Assembly (NCBI RefSeq): GCF_009604425.1
Contig: NZ_WEGI01000009.1
Span: forward strand, 124,001 to 188,000
Length of the DNA stretch: 64,000 bases
DNA from: Nocardia aurantia
GTDB lineage: Bacteria > Actinomycetota > Actinomycetes > Mycobacteriales > Mycobacteriaceae
Direction of reading: 5' to 3'
A program made the translations under genes and the position numbers. The notes below the pieces were generated by a model that saw nothing but the letters and a program-made list of their open reading frames with translations, had not been told where the DNA came from and did no database searches. Below, in pieces: positions 23,002 to 31,451 of the stretch (the stretch's first letter is position 1; each line of letters begins with the position of its first letter).

Positions 23002-24216
23002 GTGAGGAGTCAGCCGCACATACTCGGGATCGTGCTCGCCGGCGGCGAGGGCAAGCGACTGTTTCCGCTCACCAGGGATCGTGCCAAACCGGCGGTTCCC
23101 TTCGGGGGCGCGTACCGACTGATCGACTTCGTACTGTCCAACCTGGTGAACGCCGGATTTCTGCGGCTCTGCGTGCTCACCCAGTACAAGTCGCATTCGC
23201 TCGACCGGCACATCTCGCAGACCTGGCGACTGTCCGGGTTCGGGGGCGAGTACATCACCCCCGTACCGGCCCAGCAGCGGCTCGGGCCGCGCTGGTACAC
23301 GGGCAGCGCGGACGCGATCCTGCAATCGATGAACCTGATCTACGACGAGGACCCCGACTACATCGTGGTGTTCGGCGCCGACCACGTGTACCGGATGGAT
23401 CCGGAACAGATGGTGGCGCACCACATCGAATCCGGGGCGGGGGTGACGGTGGCCGGTATCCGGGTGCCGCGCAGCCAGGCCAGCAGTTTCGGCTGCATCG
23501 ACTCCGACGAGTCGGGCCGGATCACCCAGTTCCTGGAGAAGCCCGCGCATCCGCCCGGCACCCCGGACGATCCGAACGTCACGTTCGCGTCCATGGGCAA
23601 CTACGTGTTCAGCACCAAGGCGCTGGTGGACGCCATCCGTGCCGACGCCGACGACGCGGATTCCGACCATGACATGGGTGGCGACATCATTCCGGCGCTG
23701 GTCTCGCAGGGCGAGGCCGGCGTCTACGATTTTGCCCTGAACGACGTGCCGGGTTCCACCGATCGCGACCGGGGCTATTGGCGCGACGTCGGCACCATCG
23801 ACGCCTTCTACGACGCGCACATGGATCTGGTCTCGGTGCACCCGGTGTTCAACCTGTACAACCGGCACTGGCCGATCCGGGGCGCCACCGAGAACCTGCC
23901 GCCGGCGAAATTCGCCAAGGGCGGGCTGGCCCAGGAGTCGATCGTCGGCTCCGGCAGCATCCTGTCCGCGGCGACGGTCCGCAATTCGGTGCTCAGCTCC
24001 AACGTCTTCGTCGAGGACGGCGCCACGGTCGAGGGCAGCGTGGTGATGCCGGGCGTGCGCATCGGCCGCGGCGCGGTGGTCCGCCGCGCCATCCTGGACA
24101 AGAACGTGATGGTCGGCGAGGGCGAGATCATCGGCGTCGACCTGGACCGCGACCGCGAGCGGTTCGCGGTCAGCCACGGCGGCGTCGTCACCGTGGGCAA
24201 GGGCGTCTGGGTATAG
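23002..24216 (+). CDS. glgC: Glucose-1-phosphate adenylyltransferase GlgC
   Basis: Makes ADP-glucose from ATP and glucose 1-phosphate, the donor for glycogen and maltose-1-phosphate synthesis. The nucleotidyltransferase motif GGEGKRLFPLTRDRAKPAV is at about residues 13-31, followed by FGGAYRLIDF; later come FGADHVYRMD, FLEKPAHPPG, GYWRDVGTIDAFY, and a C-terminal left-handed beta-helix (HWPIRGATENLPPAKF, SIVGSGSILSAATV). 404 residues, the normal length. Leaderless GTG start. It ends in a strong hairpin shared with convergent mrp. Confidence 0.95.
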   Translation: MRSQPHILGIVLAGGEGKRLFPLTRDRAKPAVPFGGAYRLIDFVLSNLVNAGFLRLCVLTQYKSHSLDRHISQTWRLSGFGGEYITPVPAQQRLGPRWYTGSADAILQSMNLIYDEDPDYIVVFGADHVYRMDPEQMVAHHIESGAGVTVAGIRVPRSQASSFGCIDSDESGRITQFLEKPAHPPGTPDDPNVTFASMGNYVFSTKALVDAIRADADDADSDHDMGGDIIPALVSQGEAGVYDFALNDVPGSTDRDRGYWRDVGTIDAFYDAHMDLVSVHPVFNLYNRHWPIRGATENLPPAKFAKGGLAQESIVGSGSILSAATVRNSVLSSNVFVEDGATVEGSVVMPGVRIGRGAVVRRAILDKNVMVGEGEIIGVDLDRDRERFAVSHGGVVTVGKGVWV

Positions 24217-24237
24217 CGGCCGAGCGCCGCGCGGGGG

Positions 24238-24276
24238 GCGATCACCGGCGGCCGCTGCGGCCGAGTCGGTGATCGC
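24238..24276. terminator. Bidirectional terminator hairpin between glgC and mrp
   Basis: GCGATCACCG (24238-24247) pairs exactly with CGGTGATCGC (24267-24276), with a smaller GC-rich stem inside the loop. It lies between convergent genes. Confidence 0.7.
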
Positions 24277-24318
24277 TCGTCCGGCGCCGTCGTGCACGGC
24301 CGCCGCCGTGAGTACCGG

Positions 24319-25458
24319 TTACAGGTGGCGGGTGGTGTCGATGCCGAGCGACATGCCCGCGAGCCCGCGGCGGCGGATCGCCAACTTGTCGGCGATCTCC
24401 AGCAGGGCCGCGGCGGCCGGGTCCTGCGGATCGCTCAGCACGATCGGGATGCCCGAATCGCCGGCCTCGCGCAGTTCCTGGGTGATCGGGATCTGGCCCA
24501 GCAGCGGCACATTCGCGCCGACCGCCTGGGTGAGCCGGTCGGCCACCGCCTGGCCGCCGCCGGAGCCGTAGAGCTCCATCCGGCTGCCGTCGGGCAGGTC
24601 CAGCCAGGACATGTTCTCCACCACGCCCGCGATGCGCTGCCGGGTCTGCAGGGCGATCGCGCCGGCCCGTTCCGCCACCTCGGCGGCGGCCGGCTGCGGG
24701 GTGGTGACCACGAGGATCTCGGCGTTCGGGATGAGCTGGGCGATGGAGATCGCCACGTCGCCGGTGCCCGGCGGCAGATCCAGCAGCAGGACGTCCAGAT
24801 CGCCCCAGAACACGTCGGCGAGGAACTGCTGCAGCGCGCGGTGCAACATCGGGCCGCGCCACACCACGGGCGTGTTGCCCTGGGTGAACATGGCGATCGA
24901 GATGACCTTCACGTCGTGCGCGACCGGCGGCATGATCATCCGCTCGACCTGGGTCGGCCGTTGATCGTTGGTACCCAGCATGCGCGGGACCGAATGGCCG
25001 TAGATGTCGGCGTCGAGCACGCCGACGGACAGTCCCCGCTGGGCCAGCGCGGCCGCGAGGTTGACCGTCACGCTGGATTTCCCGACCCCGCCCTTACCGG
25101 AGGCGACCGCGTACACCCGGGTCAGCGAGCCGGGCTGGGCGAAGGGGATCACCGGTTCGGCCGAATCGCCGCGCAACTGCTTGCGCAGTTCGGTGCGCTG
25201 CTCGTCGCTCATCACGTCGAGTTCGACGGTGACCGCGCCCGCACCCGGGACATCGGCCACGGCCCGGGTGACCAGCTCGGTGAGCCTGGTCTTCAACGGG
25301 CAGGCGGCCGTGGTGAGGTAGATCTCGACATGCACGCCGCCGTCGGCGGCGACCGCGACACTTTTCACCATGCCCAGTTCGGTGATCGGTTTGCGGATCT
25401 CCGGGTCGTTCACCTTGGCGAGAGCGCCGCGTACATCCGATTCCGTTACCACTGGCAT
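24319..25458 (-). CDS. mrp: Iron-sulfur cluster carrier protein Mrp/ApbC
   Basis: A P-loop ATPase of the Mrp/NBP35 family that carries Fe-S clusters to target proteins. An N-terminal DUF59/MIP18-type domain (ALAKVNDPEIRKPITELGMV) precedes the deviant Walker A GKGGVGKSSVTVNLAAAL (about residues 117-134), DADIYGHSVPRMLG and LLLDLPPGTGDVAIS. The CxxC pair found in many Mrp proteins is not visible after VVENMSWLDLP, so cluster binding would need other ligands. 379 residues. Leaderless start (TAAACT, 7 nt, ATG). Homologue of Rv1229c. Confidence 0.92.
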   Translation of the reverse strand: MPVVTESDVRGALAKVNDPEIRKPITELGMVKSVAVAADGGVHVEIYLTTAACPLKTRLTELVTRAVADVPGAGAVTVELDVMSDEQRTELRKQLRGDSAEPVIPFAQPGSLTRVYAVASGKGGVGKSSVTVNLAAALAQRGLSVGVLDADIYGHSVPRMLGTNDQRPTQVERMIMPPVAHDVKVISIAMFTQGNTPVVWRGPMLHRALQQFLADVFWGDLDVLLLDLPPGTGDVAISIAQLIPNAEILVVTTPQPAAAEVAERAGAIALQTRQRIAGVVENMSWLDLPDGSRMELYGSGGGQAVADRLTQAVGANVPLLGQIPITQELREAGDSGIPIVLSDPQDPAAAALLEIADKLAIRRRGLAGMSLGIDTTRHL

Positions 25459-25465
25459 GTGCGCG

Positions 25466-25471
25466 AGTTTA
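25466..25471 (-). promoter_or_regulatory. -10 element of mrp, leaderless
   Basis: TAAACT on the minus strand, 7 nt before the ATG at 25458. Confidence 0.5.
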
Positions 25472-25524
25472 TGCGGACCCGATCCGGACCGGCCGCGCGG
25501 GCGGTACCGATCCGGCGGGCACGG

Positions 25525-26397
25525 TCACATGCGATTGTTCGCCTGCCCCGGGCCGACGCCCTCGCGGTAGGCGGTCTCCCAGGCCATCACGTTGGCGACG
25601 TACGCCATCGAGTGGTTGTAGCGCATGATCGCGCGGGACTGCTGCGCCGGATCGTTCATGTCCAGGCCGCCCTCGCAGAGGTACTTCCCGGCTGTCAGCG
25701 ACGCGTCGAAGATGTTCTGCGGATCGGAGGTGCCGTCGCCCTTGCCGTCGGCGGCGTACTTGCGGTACGTGCTCGGCAGGAACTGCATGGGGCCGACCGC
25801 GCGGGCGTAGGAGGACATACCGTCGAGCTCGCCGCCGTCGGTCGCGTTGACGACCTGGTTGCCGCCGAGGCTGCCGTCGAGCACCGGGCCGTAGACCGGG
25901 TTGATCGGGTAGCCGTTCTCGTCGAGTTTGCCGTAGGCGTGGTGCGATTCGATCTGGCCGATGCCGGCCAGCTGCGACCACGACATGTGGCAGTCCGGAT
26001 TCTCCTGTGCCAGCACCCGTTCGGCGTTGGTGTAGGCGGCGTAGGCGACACCCGGTATGCCCAGCGGGCCGGCCACGGTGGTGGCGGCGACGCGGTTCGC
26101 CGGAAGTTTGTTGCTGCGCACCGTCGGCGGGCCGGGGTGGCGGGCCACGTGCATCAGGGAGTCGTCGGTCGCGAGGTGTCCCTCGGCGGCCACGGCCGAC
26201 AGTCGCGCCTCGGCGGCGACGGTCTCGGCGTCGCCCGTGACCTGCTGCGGAGCATTCATCGCCGCGAATTCGCCCGTGTTGGCCTCGGTGGTGGCGGCCG
26301 CGCTGACGGCGACCACACCCGCGGGCACCAAGCCGGTGAGCGCGAGAACGGGATTGACGGAAGTGCGCCGGGCCGGCGGTTTGCTGTGACGTCCCAC
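25525..26397 (-). CDS. Secreted lytic murein transglycosylase (Rv1230c-like)
   Basis: A soluble lytic transglycosylase of the SLT_2/MltB-like type that cuts peptidoglycan glycan strands. The N-terminus (VGRHSKPPARRTSVNPVLALTG) has a basic stretch and a hydrophobic export helix. The catalytic domain starts at about GIPGVAYAAYTNAERVLA and has the catalytic glutamate in GIGQIESHHA, followed by YGPVLDGSLGG and AVGPMQFLPSTYRKYA. GTG at 26397 gives 290 residues; longer reading frames upstream are arginine-rich and look non-coding. It is followed upstream by a second, longer paralogue on the same strand, so the two form a tandem pair. Confidence 0.87.
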   Translation of the reverse strand: MGRHSKPPARRTSVNPVLALTGLVPAGVVAVSAAATTEANTGEFAAMNAPQQVTGDAETVAAEARLSAVAAEGHLATDDSLMHVARHPGPPTVRSNKLPANRVAATTVAGPLGIPGVAYAAYTNAERVLAQENPDCHMSWSQLAGIGQIESHHAYGKLDENGYPINPVYGPVLDGSLGGNQVVNATDGGELDGMSSYARAVGPMQFLPSTYRKYAADGKGDGTSDPQNIFDASLTAGKYLCEGGLDMNDPAQQSRAIMRYNHSMAYVANVMAWETAYREGVGPGQANNRM

Positions 26398-26545
26398 GGT
26401 GTGGCTCTTCTCTGCTCGCTGCGAGCGTCTGTCAACGCAACGAGTTGAGATTACCGCATCCGAGACACTTTCGTTACTCCTTCGTGACCGGCTTTTCGGT
26501 TTGTCGATCTCCCTGCCGGGCAAGGAGGTTGATACCGGGCGCCGA

Positions 26546-27973
26546 TCAGGGCTGCGGCTGCGGCGGGACCGGCAGCGGGATCGTGATGCCGAACGGCAGC
26601 GTGATCGCGGGCGGGGGCGGCGGCGTCGCCGGGTCCGCGGGCTGCGCGGGCGCGTCGTCCGACATCGGCCCCGGCTCGGGGGTCTTGCTCGGCTGCTGCG
26701 GTTCGGCCGGTGGCGGATTCGCGGCACCCGGGGCCGGTGGGGTACCCGGCGTACCGGCCTGCTCGGTCTGCGTGCACGCGGCGGGCTGCTGCGGTGCGTT
26801 CGGGTCCACGGCGGCCGGATCAGCCTTCTGATCCGGTGCGGCACCGGGTTTCGCTCCGGGCGCCTGGGGAGCGTCGGTGGCCGCGGGCATGTCGGTGGTC
26901 GTCACCGGACCGCCGGGCGACCAGCGCCGCGTCCCGAGCGCGGGGTCGTTCGGATCGATCGGCGCCGGAACCGCCGCCGGATCACAGGGATTCGGGCGCG
27001 GCGGCGGGCAGAAGATGCCGCACGGGATCGGCGGCAGGCCCGGGATGACGATCATCACCTGGGTCGGCGGCGGCGCCGGGGCCACCGGGGTGGTGGGGGA
27101 CGGGCGGTCGCCGGTGGTCGGAATGACGGTGTTGACCGCCAGAATGTCCGGTGCGACGGGCTGCGACCCCGGCGGGATCAGATCGGGGGAGATCGGCACC
27201 TGGGTCGGCACGCCGCCGGTGGCGTAGGCGTTCGACCAGCTCAGCACCTGCGCGGCGTAGGCCAGGGAGTTGTTGTAGCGCAACACCGCTCGCAATTGCT
27301 GCTGCGGATCGCGCAGATCCAGCCCGCCGGTGCACAGGTACTTGCCGGCGGCCAGCGCCGCGTCGAACACGTTGTTGGGGTCCGGATGTCCGTCGCCGCG
27401 GCCGTCGGAGGCGTAGTGCGCCCAGGTGCCCGGGAGGAACTGCATGGGCCCGATGGCGCGCACATAACTGCCGTCCGCGGCCTGGATGATCTCGTTGCCG
27501 GCCAGCGTGCCGTCCAGCGGCGGACCGTAGATCACGCCGAGGGTGGTGCCGTTGGCGTCGGTGCGGCCGTTCGCCGCGTGATTGGACTCCACTTTTCCGA
27601 TGCCCGCCAGCAGATGCCACGTGATACCGCAGTTCGGCATCGACGATTGCAGGGCCAGTTCGGCATTGCGGTACGCGGCCAGCACGATTTCCGGGATGCC
27701 GAGGGCGCCGCCGCCCGGCAGTGAGATGTCGTGCAACGGAACCGTTCCGCCGAACAGCGGGACACCCTGGGCGGGGCCGAGCGCGCGCAGTTTGCGGGGC
27801 GGTTCGGGGGCGGCGGGCACCAGGCCCACCGAATCGGCGTCCTCGGCGGGAAGCGCCGAAGGCGCGGCGGCCGGGCGGATTCCGGGATGCGCGGGCGCCT
27901 GCACCGCCGAGCCGGAGGCCAGCACACCTGCCACCATGAGCGCCGATACGGTTACTGGACCAGATATTCGCAT
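26546..27973 (-). CDS. Secreted lytic murein transglycosylase with proline-rich tail
   Basis: A larger paralogue (475 residues) of the next gene downstream. It has a signal peptide (MRISGPVTVSALMVAGVLAS...), a catalytic SLT_2-type domain with the glutamate in GIGKVESNHA and AIGPMQFLPGTWAHYA, then about 230 residues of proline/alanine-rich sequence with cysteines in IPCGIFCPPPRPNPCDP. The tail may reach through or bind the cell wall. The ATG at 27973 places the signal peptide at the N-terminus. The two transglycosylases share the LAGIGxxESxHA core but differ outside the domain. Confidence 0.87.
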   Translation of the reverse strand: MRISGPVTVSALMVAGVLASGSAVQAPAHPGIRPAAAPSALPAEDADSVGLVPAAPEPPRKLRALGPAQGVPLFGGTVPLHDISLPGGGALGIPEIVLAAYRNAELALQSSMPNCGITWHLLAGIGKVESNHAANGRTDANGTTLGVIYGPPLDGTLAGNEIIQAADGSYVRAIGPMQFLPGTWAHYASDGRGDGHPDPNNVFDAALAAGKYLCTGGLDLRDPQQQLRAVLRYNNSLAYAAQVLSWSNAYATGGVPTQVPISPDLIPPGSQPVAPDILAVNTVIPTTGDRPSPTTPVAPAPPPTQVMIVIPGLPPIPCGIFCPPPRPNPCDPAAVPAPIDPNDPALGTRRWSPGGPVTTTDMPAATDAPQAPGAKPGAAPDQKADPAAVDPNAPQQPAACTQTEQAGTPGTPPAPGAANPPPAEPQQPSKTPEPGPMSDDAPAQPADPATPPPPPAITLPFGITIPLPVPPQPQP

Positions 27974-28203
27974 CGACGCACCAACCCCTCGTAGTCGTGA
28001 GAGCTGTGGTTCGAGGCACCGGAAAACCGGGATCGATACCGACTGCTCGCGAGCAACGTGATCCAGGTTACCCATGAGTCAGCTTGTTGTTATCGACATT
28101 TGCGGTCAGACGCCCTCTGTTCGGGGTCCGTTCGGGACCGCCGCAACGGATCTGCCAGGCTGGGAGCGCCGTCCGAGCAATCCCGACCACAGGAGCAAAT
28201 GTC

Positions 28204-29184
28204 ATGACGACACGCCGCAGGAGTCCCGCCACGCGACGGTCGGTGCTCGCCGTTCCCGGCAGCAATCCGCGGATGATCGAGAAGGCCAAGGGACTCGCGG
28301 CGGACGAGATCTTCCTCGACCTGGAGGACGCCGTGGCGCCCGCGGCGAAGGCCGCCGCGCGCGCGAACATCGTTGCCGCCCTCGTCTCCCCGGGCTGGGG
28401 CGAGCAGATCCGGGTCGTGCGGGTCAACGACTGGACCACGCAGTGGACCTACGCCGACGTGATCACGGTCGTGGAGGGCGCGGGCCGGGAACTCGACGCG
28501 ATCCTGCTGCCGAAGGTGACCGACGCCGGTCAGGTCCGCGCACTGGATCTGCTGCTCACCCAGCTGGAGAAGGCCGGCGGGCTGGAACCGGGCGGCATCG
28601 GTATCGAGCCGCAGATCGAGAATGCCCTGGGACTGCGCAACATCGACGAGATCGCCACCGCCTCCCCGCGGGTGCGGACGCTCGTGTTCGGCCCGGCCGA
28701 CTTCATGGCCAGCATCAACATGCGCACCCTGGTCGTGGGTGAGCAGCCGGAGGGTTACCAGCCCGGCGACGCCTACCACCACATCCTGATGACCATCCTG
28801 CTCGCCGCGCGGGCCCACGGCCTGCAAGCGATCGACGGTCCGTACCTGCAGATCCGGGATCTCGACGGGTTCCGGCGCGCCGCGGGCCGCACGGCCGCGC
28901 TGGGTTTCGACGGGAAGTGGGTGTTGCACCCCACCCAGATCGACGCCGCGAACGAGATCTTCAGCCCGCGGCAGGCGGATTACGACCGCGCCGAGGAGAT
29001 CCTGGACGCGTACGCCTATCACACCTCCGGCGCCGGGGGCGCCCGCGGCGCGGTGATGCTCGGCGACGAGATGATCGACGAGGCGAGCGCCAAGATGGCG
29101 CAGGTGATCGCGGCGAAGGGCCGGGCGGCGGGCATGACGCGCACGGCCGCGTCCGAACCGCCGCACAGCGCCGGGCGGGACTAG
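28204..29184 (+). CDS. CitE-like lyase (HpcH/HpaI aldolase family)
   Basis: A TIM-barrel CoA-ester lyase of the CitE/malyl-CoA lyase type. Seen: RSVLAVPGSNPRMIEKAKG, DEIFLDLEDAVAP (metal-site glutamate and aspartate), RVNDW, LPKV, IEPQIENALGL, FGPADFMASI and KWVLHPTQIDAANEIFSP. No citrate-lyase alpha or gamma subunits are nearby, so a malyl-CoA, methylmalyl-CoA or citramalyl-CoA lyase or thioesterase role is more likely than citrate lyase. 326 residues. AGGAG at 28191-28195 is 8 nt before the ATG; the earlier in-frame start at 28084 lacks support. Confidence 0.85.
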   Translation: MTTRRRSPATRRSVLAVPGSNPRMIEKAKGLAADEIFLDLEDAVAPAAKAAARANIVAALVSPGWGEQIRVVRVNDWTTQWTYADVITVVEGAGRELDAILLPKVTDAGQVRALDLLLTQLEKAGGLEPGGIGIEPQIENALGLRNIDEIATASPRVRTLVFGPADFMASINMRTLVVGEQPEGYQPGDAYHHILMTILLAARAHGLQAIDGPYLQIRDLDGFRRAAGRTAALGFDGKWVLHPTQIDAANEIFSPRQADYDRAEEILDAYAYHTSGAGGARGAVMLGDEMIDEASAKMAQVIAAKGRAAGMTRTAASEPPHSAGRD

Positions 29185-29187
29185 GAT
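29182..29187 (+). promoter_or_regulatory. Possible -10 of the stress-like membrane protein gene
   Basis: TAGGAT, 9 nt before the ATG at 29197. Its TAG is the stop codon of the CitE-like gene. The spacing is longer than elsewhere. Confidence 0.35.
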
Positions 29188-29196
29188 GTCCGTGTT

Positions 29197-29688
29197 ATGA
29201 CCAATCCCTTGGGCAACGCGAATCGCAATCGGTCGGGCCTGCCGACGCCGCCGTCGGGGTGGCCGGTCGGCTCCTACCCGACCTACGCGGAGGCGCAGAA
29301 GGCCGTCGACTATCTGGCCGACAATCAGTTCCCGGTCGAGAACGTGACCATCGTCGGCGTCGACCTCATGCAGGTCGAGCGGGTGCTGTACCGGCTCACC
29401 TGGGGCAAGGTCATCGGCGGGGGCATGGTGTCCGGCGCCTGGCTCGGCCTGTTCCTGGGCCTGCTGCTGAGCCTGTTCACCTCCGGCGGCGCCCTCGGCC
29501 CGCTGGTCGTGGGTCTGATCGGCGGTGTGATCTTCGGCGTGATCTCCACCTCCATCCCGTACGCCGCCACCCGTGGCCAGCGTGACTTCGCCTCCACCAT
29601 GCAGTTGGTGGCCGGCCGCTACGACGTGCTGTGCGAGCCGAAGGCGGCCGAGCAGGCGCGCGACATGCTGGCCCGGCTGGCCATCTAG
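29197..29688 (+). CDS. General stress protein 17M-like membrane protein (Rv1234-like)
   Basis: 163 residues: a small alpha/beta N-terminal domain (GSYPTYAEAQKAVDYLADNQFP, VTIVGVDL) of the general stress protein 17M type, two closely spaced membrane segments with glycine-rich faces (GKVIGGGMVSGAWLGLFLGLLL and GPLVVGLIGGVIFGVIS), then a short C-terminal repeat of the strand-helix unit ending in YDVLCEPKAAEQARDML. Function unknown. It follows the CitE-like gene by 12 bp and matches Rv1234 in type and place. Confidence 0.83.
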   Translation: MTNPLGNANRNRSGLPTPPSGWPVGSYPTYAEAQKAVDYLADNQFPVENVTIVGVDLMQVERVLYRLTWGKVIGGGMVSGAWLGLFLGLLLSLFTSGGALGPLVVGLIGGVIFGVISTSIPYAATRGQRDFASTMQLVAGRYDVLCEPKAAEQARDMLARLAI

Positions 29689-29692
29689 CCGC

Positions 29693-30268
29693 ATGCAGGT
29701 CCTGGACCGGGTGCGAGCCGCCGTCCTGGCGTATTACGGTGCGCCGTCGGCGGATTCGGCCTCGGTGACCTTCCTGGGGCTGGAGCCGATCGAGATCCTC
29801 CGGGTGCGCGACGGCGACCACATCCACTACGTGACGCTCGGCGGCAGCCGCCATCCGATGACGGATCCGGCTGCGGCCGTGGCGGATCCGGAGCGCGGCC
29901 CGCGCGCGGAACTGGTGCTGACGCTGCGCGGCGGCCTGGGCGCGCACTCCGGCCTGACTCGCGCGCTCGGCGTGCTGATCGCCTCGCCCTCGGTGGAAGG
30001 CATTGTGCTGCAAGAGGATGCGCTGCTCGACCTCGGGGAACCGTTGTGGCACAACGCCCCCTTCACCGCGGCGCTGCTGGGCGCCGCGCCGGTGCCGCCG
30101 GTGCCGCTGCCGGAACCGGCGGAGCCGGTGCGGTTCCTGTCGGCGGTGCCGGTCACCGCCACCGAGGCGGCGTGGGTGCGGATCCGCGGCGCGGCGGCGT
30201 TGCGCGACGCCTGGGACGAGGCGAGCATCGACATCCGCGATCCGCGCCGGGCGGCCGCCGCGCTGTGA
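29693..30268 (+). CDS. Suppressor-of-fused (SUFU) domain protein
   Basis: 191 residues of the bacterial SUFU-like family, of unknown biochemical function (bacterial members are often linked to toxin immunity or general binding). Seen: VTFLGLEPIEILRV, VTLGGSRHPMTDP, RAELVLTLRGG, LASPSVEGIVL-like strand, LDLGEPLWHNAPFTAALLG and RFLSAVPVTATEAAWVRIRG. The ATG at 29693 is only 4 bp after the preceding stop and lacks a clear ribosome binding site, suggesting translational coupling. It ends 4 bp before the convergent corA. Confidence 0.82.
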   Translation: MQVLDRVRAAVLAYYGAPSADSASVTFLGLEPIEILRVRDGDHIHYVTLGGSRHPMTDPAAAVADPERGPRAELVLTLRGGLGAHSGLTRALGVLIASPSVEGIVLQEDALLDLGEPLWHNAPFTAALLGAAPVPPVPLPEPAEPVRFLSAVPVTATEAAWVRIRGAAALRDAWDEASIDIRDPRRAAAAL

Positions 30269-30272
30269 CCGG

Positions 30273-31343
30273 TTACAGCCAGTCGTTGTGCCGGAAGACC
30301 AGGAACAGCCCGCTGCAGATCGTGACGATCACGACCAGCACGAGCGGATAGCCGAACGTCCACGACAGTTCGGGCATGTGCTGGAAGTTCATGCCGTAGA
30401 TGCCGGCGATCATGGTCGGCACGGCGGCCATGGCGGCCCAGGCCGAGATCTTGCGCATATCGGTGTTCTGCTGCACGCCGACCTTCGCCAGGGCGGCGTT
30501 GATCAACGAGCTCAGCGCCTCGTCGAAGTCCCGGATGTGCTCGGCGACGACGGTGTGGTGGTCGGCGACATCGCGCATGTACCGGCGGATCTCGGTCGGC
30601 AGCACGGTGTCGTTGCTGAGCAGTTGCAACGGCACGGTCAACGGCGCGACCGCCCGCCGCAGCTCGACCACCTCGCGCTTGAGCTGGTAGATCTCCTCCA
30701 CCGCGATGTGGCTGCGCGGGGTGAAGACGTCCTCCTCCATCCGGTCCACGTCGTCCTCCATGGACTGGGCCACCTCGACGTAGCTGTCGACGATGTGGTC
30801 CGCGATCGCGTGCAGCACCGCGGTCGGGCCCAGCGCGAGATGTCCGGGATCGGCCTCCAGGCGGCGCCGGACCCCGGTCAGCGGGGTGTGGTCGCCGTGC
30901 CGGACCGTGACCACGAACGAGGGGCCGACGAACATCATCACCTCGCCGGTCTCCACGATCTCGCTGATGCCGTGGCGCGGGTGCTCCAGATACTTCACGG
31001 TGCGCAGCACCAGGATCAGGGTGTCGTCGTAGCGTTCCAGCTTCGGCCGCTGATGGGCCTGCACCGCGTCCTCGACGGCCAGCTCGTGCAGGCCGAAGGT
31101 GTCGGCCACCTCGGCCATCTGGGTCTCGTCCGGTTCGTGCAGGCCCACCCAGACGAATCCGGACTCGCGCTTCCGCACCTCGGCCAGCGCCGCCGCGGGC
31201 AGCAGCCGGCCCGGCAGCCGCTCGCCGTCCACGTAGACCGCGCAGTCGACGATCGCGCGCGCGGTCGGCACCGGGATCCGATGAACGGGTTCCTCGGGCT
31301 TGCGACGATTGCGCAACGACGACAGGGGTGGAATGGAGGGCAC
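30273..31343 (-). CDS. corA: Magnesium/cobalt transporter CorA
   Basis: A pentameric Mg2+/Co2+ channel of the cytoplasmic membrane. The large N-terminal cytoplasmic domain includes FVWVGLHEPDETQM, VEDAVQAHQRPKLE and a long helix; the C-terminus holds two membrane helices with the pore signature YGMNF and the end LFLVFRHNDWL with the basic sphincter. GTG 31343 gives 356 residues (usual for actinobacterial CorA) and fits a TACCAT-7 nt leaderless promoter. The convergent SUFU gene ends 4 bp away. Same family and approximate place as Rv1239c. Confidence 0.93.
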   Translation of the reverse strand: MPSIPPLSSLRNRRKPEEPVHRIPVPTARAIVDCAVYVDGERLPGRLLPAAALAEVRKRESGFVWVGLHEPDETQMAEVADTFGLHELAVEDAVQAHQRPKLERYDDTLILVLRTVKYLEHPRHGISEIVETGEVMMFVGPSFVVTVRHGDHTPLTGVRRRLEADPGHLALGPTAVLHAIADHIVDSYVEVAQSMEDDVDRMEEDVFTPRSHIAVEEIYQLKREVVELRRAVAPLTVPLQLLSNDTVLPTEIRRYMRDVADHHTVVAEHIRDFDEALSSLINAALAKVGVQQNTDMRKISAWAAMAAVPTMIAGIYGMNFQHMPELSWTFGYPLVLVVIVTICSGLFLVFRHNDWL

Positions 31344-31350
31344 GAGCTGG

Positions 31351-31356
31351 ATGGTA
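31351..31356 (-). promoter_or_regulatory. -10 element of corA, leaderless
   Basis: TACCAT on the minus strand, 7 nt before the GTG at 31343. Confidence 0.5.
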
Positions 31357-31451
31357 GCGGTACGGGCGTGCCTGTTCGAGTCCCGGATATCGCCCGCGCC
31401 ACGGCCCGCCGCGACGCCGCGGCGGCCCCGGGTTCGGCAAGATGGAATCTC

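Noticed and set aside
26546..26844. N-terminal extension of the shorter lytic transglycosylase (frame open to 26844)
   Set aside because: The extension is almost all Arg/Pro/Ser and overlaps the end of the longer paralogue; the GTG at 26397 precedes a good export signal.
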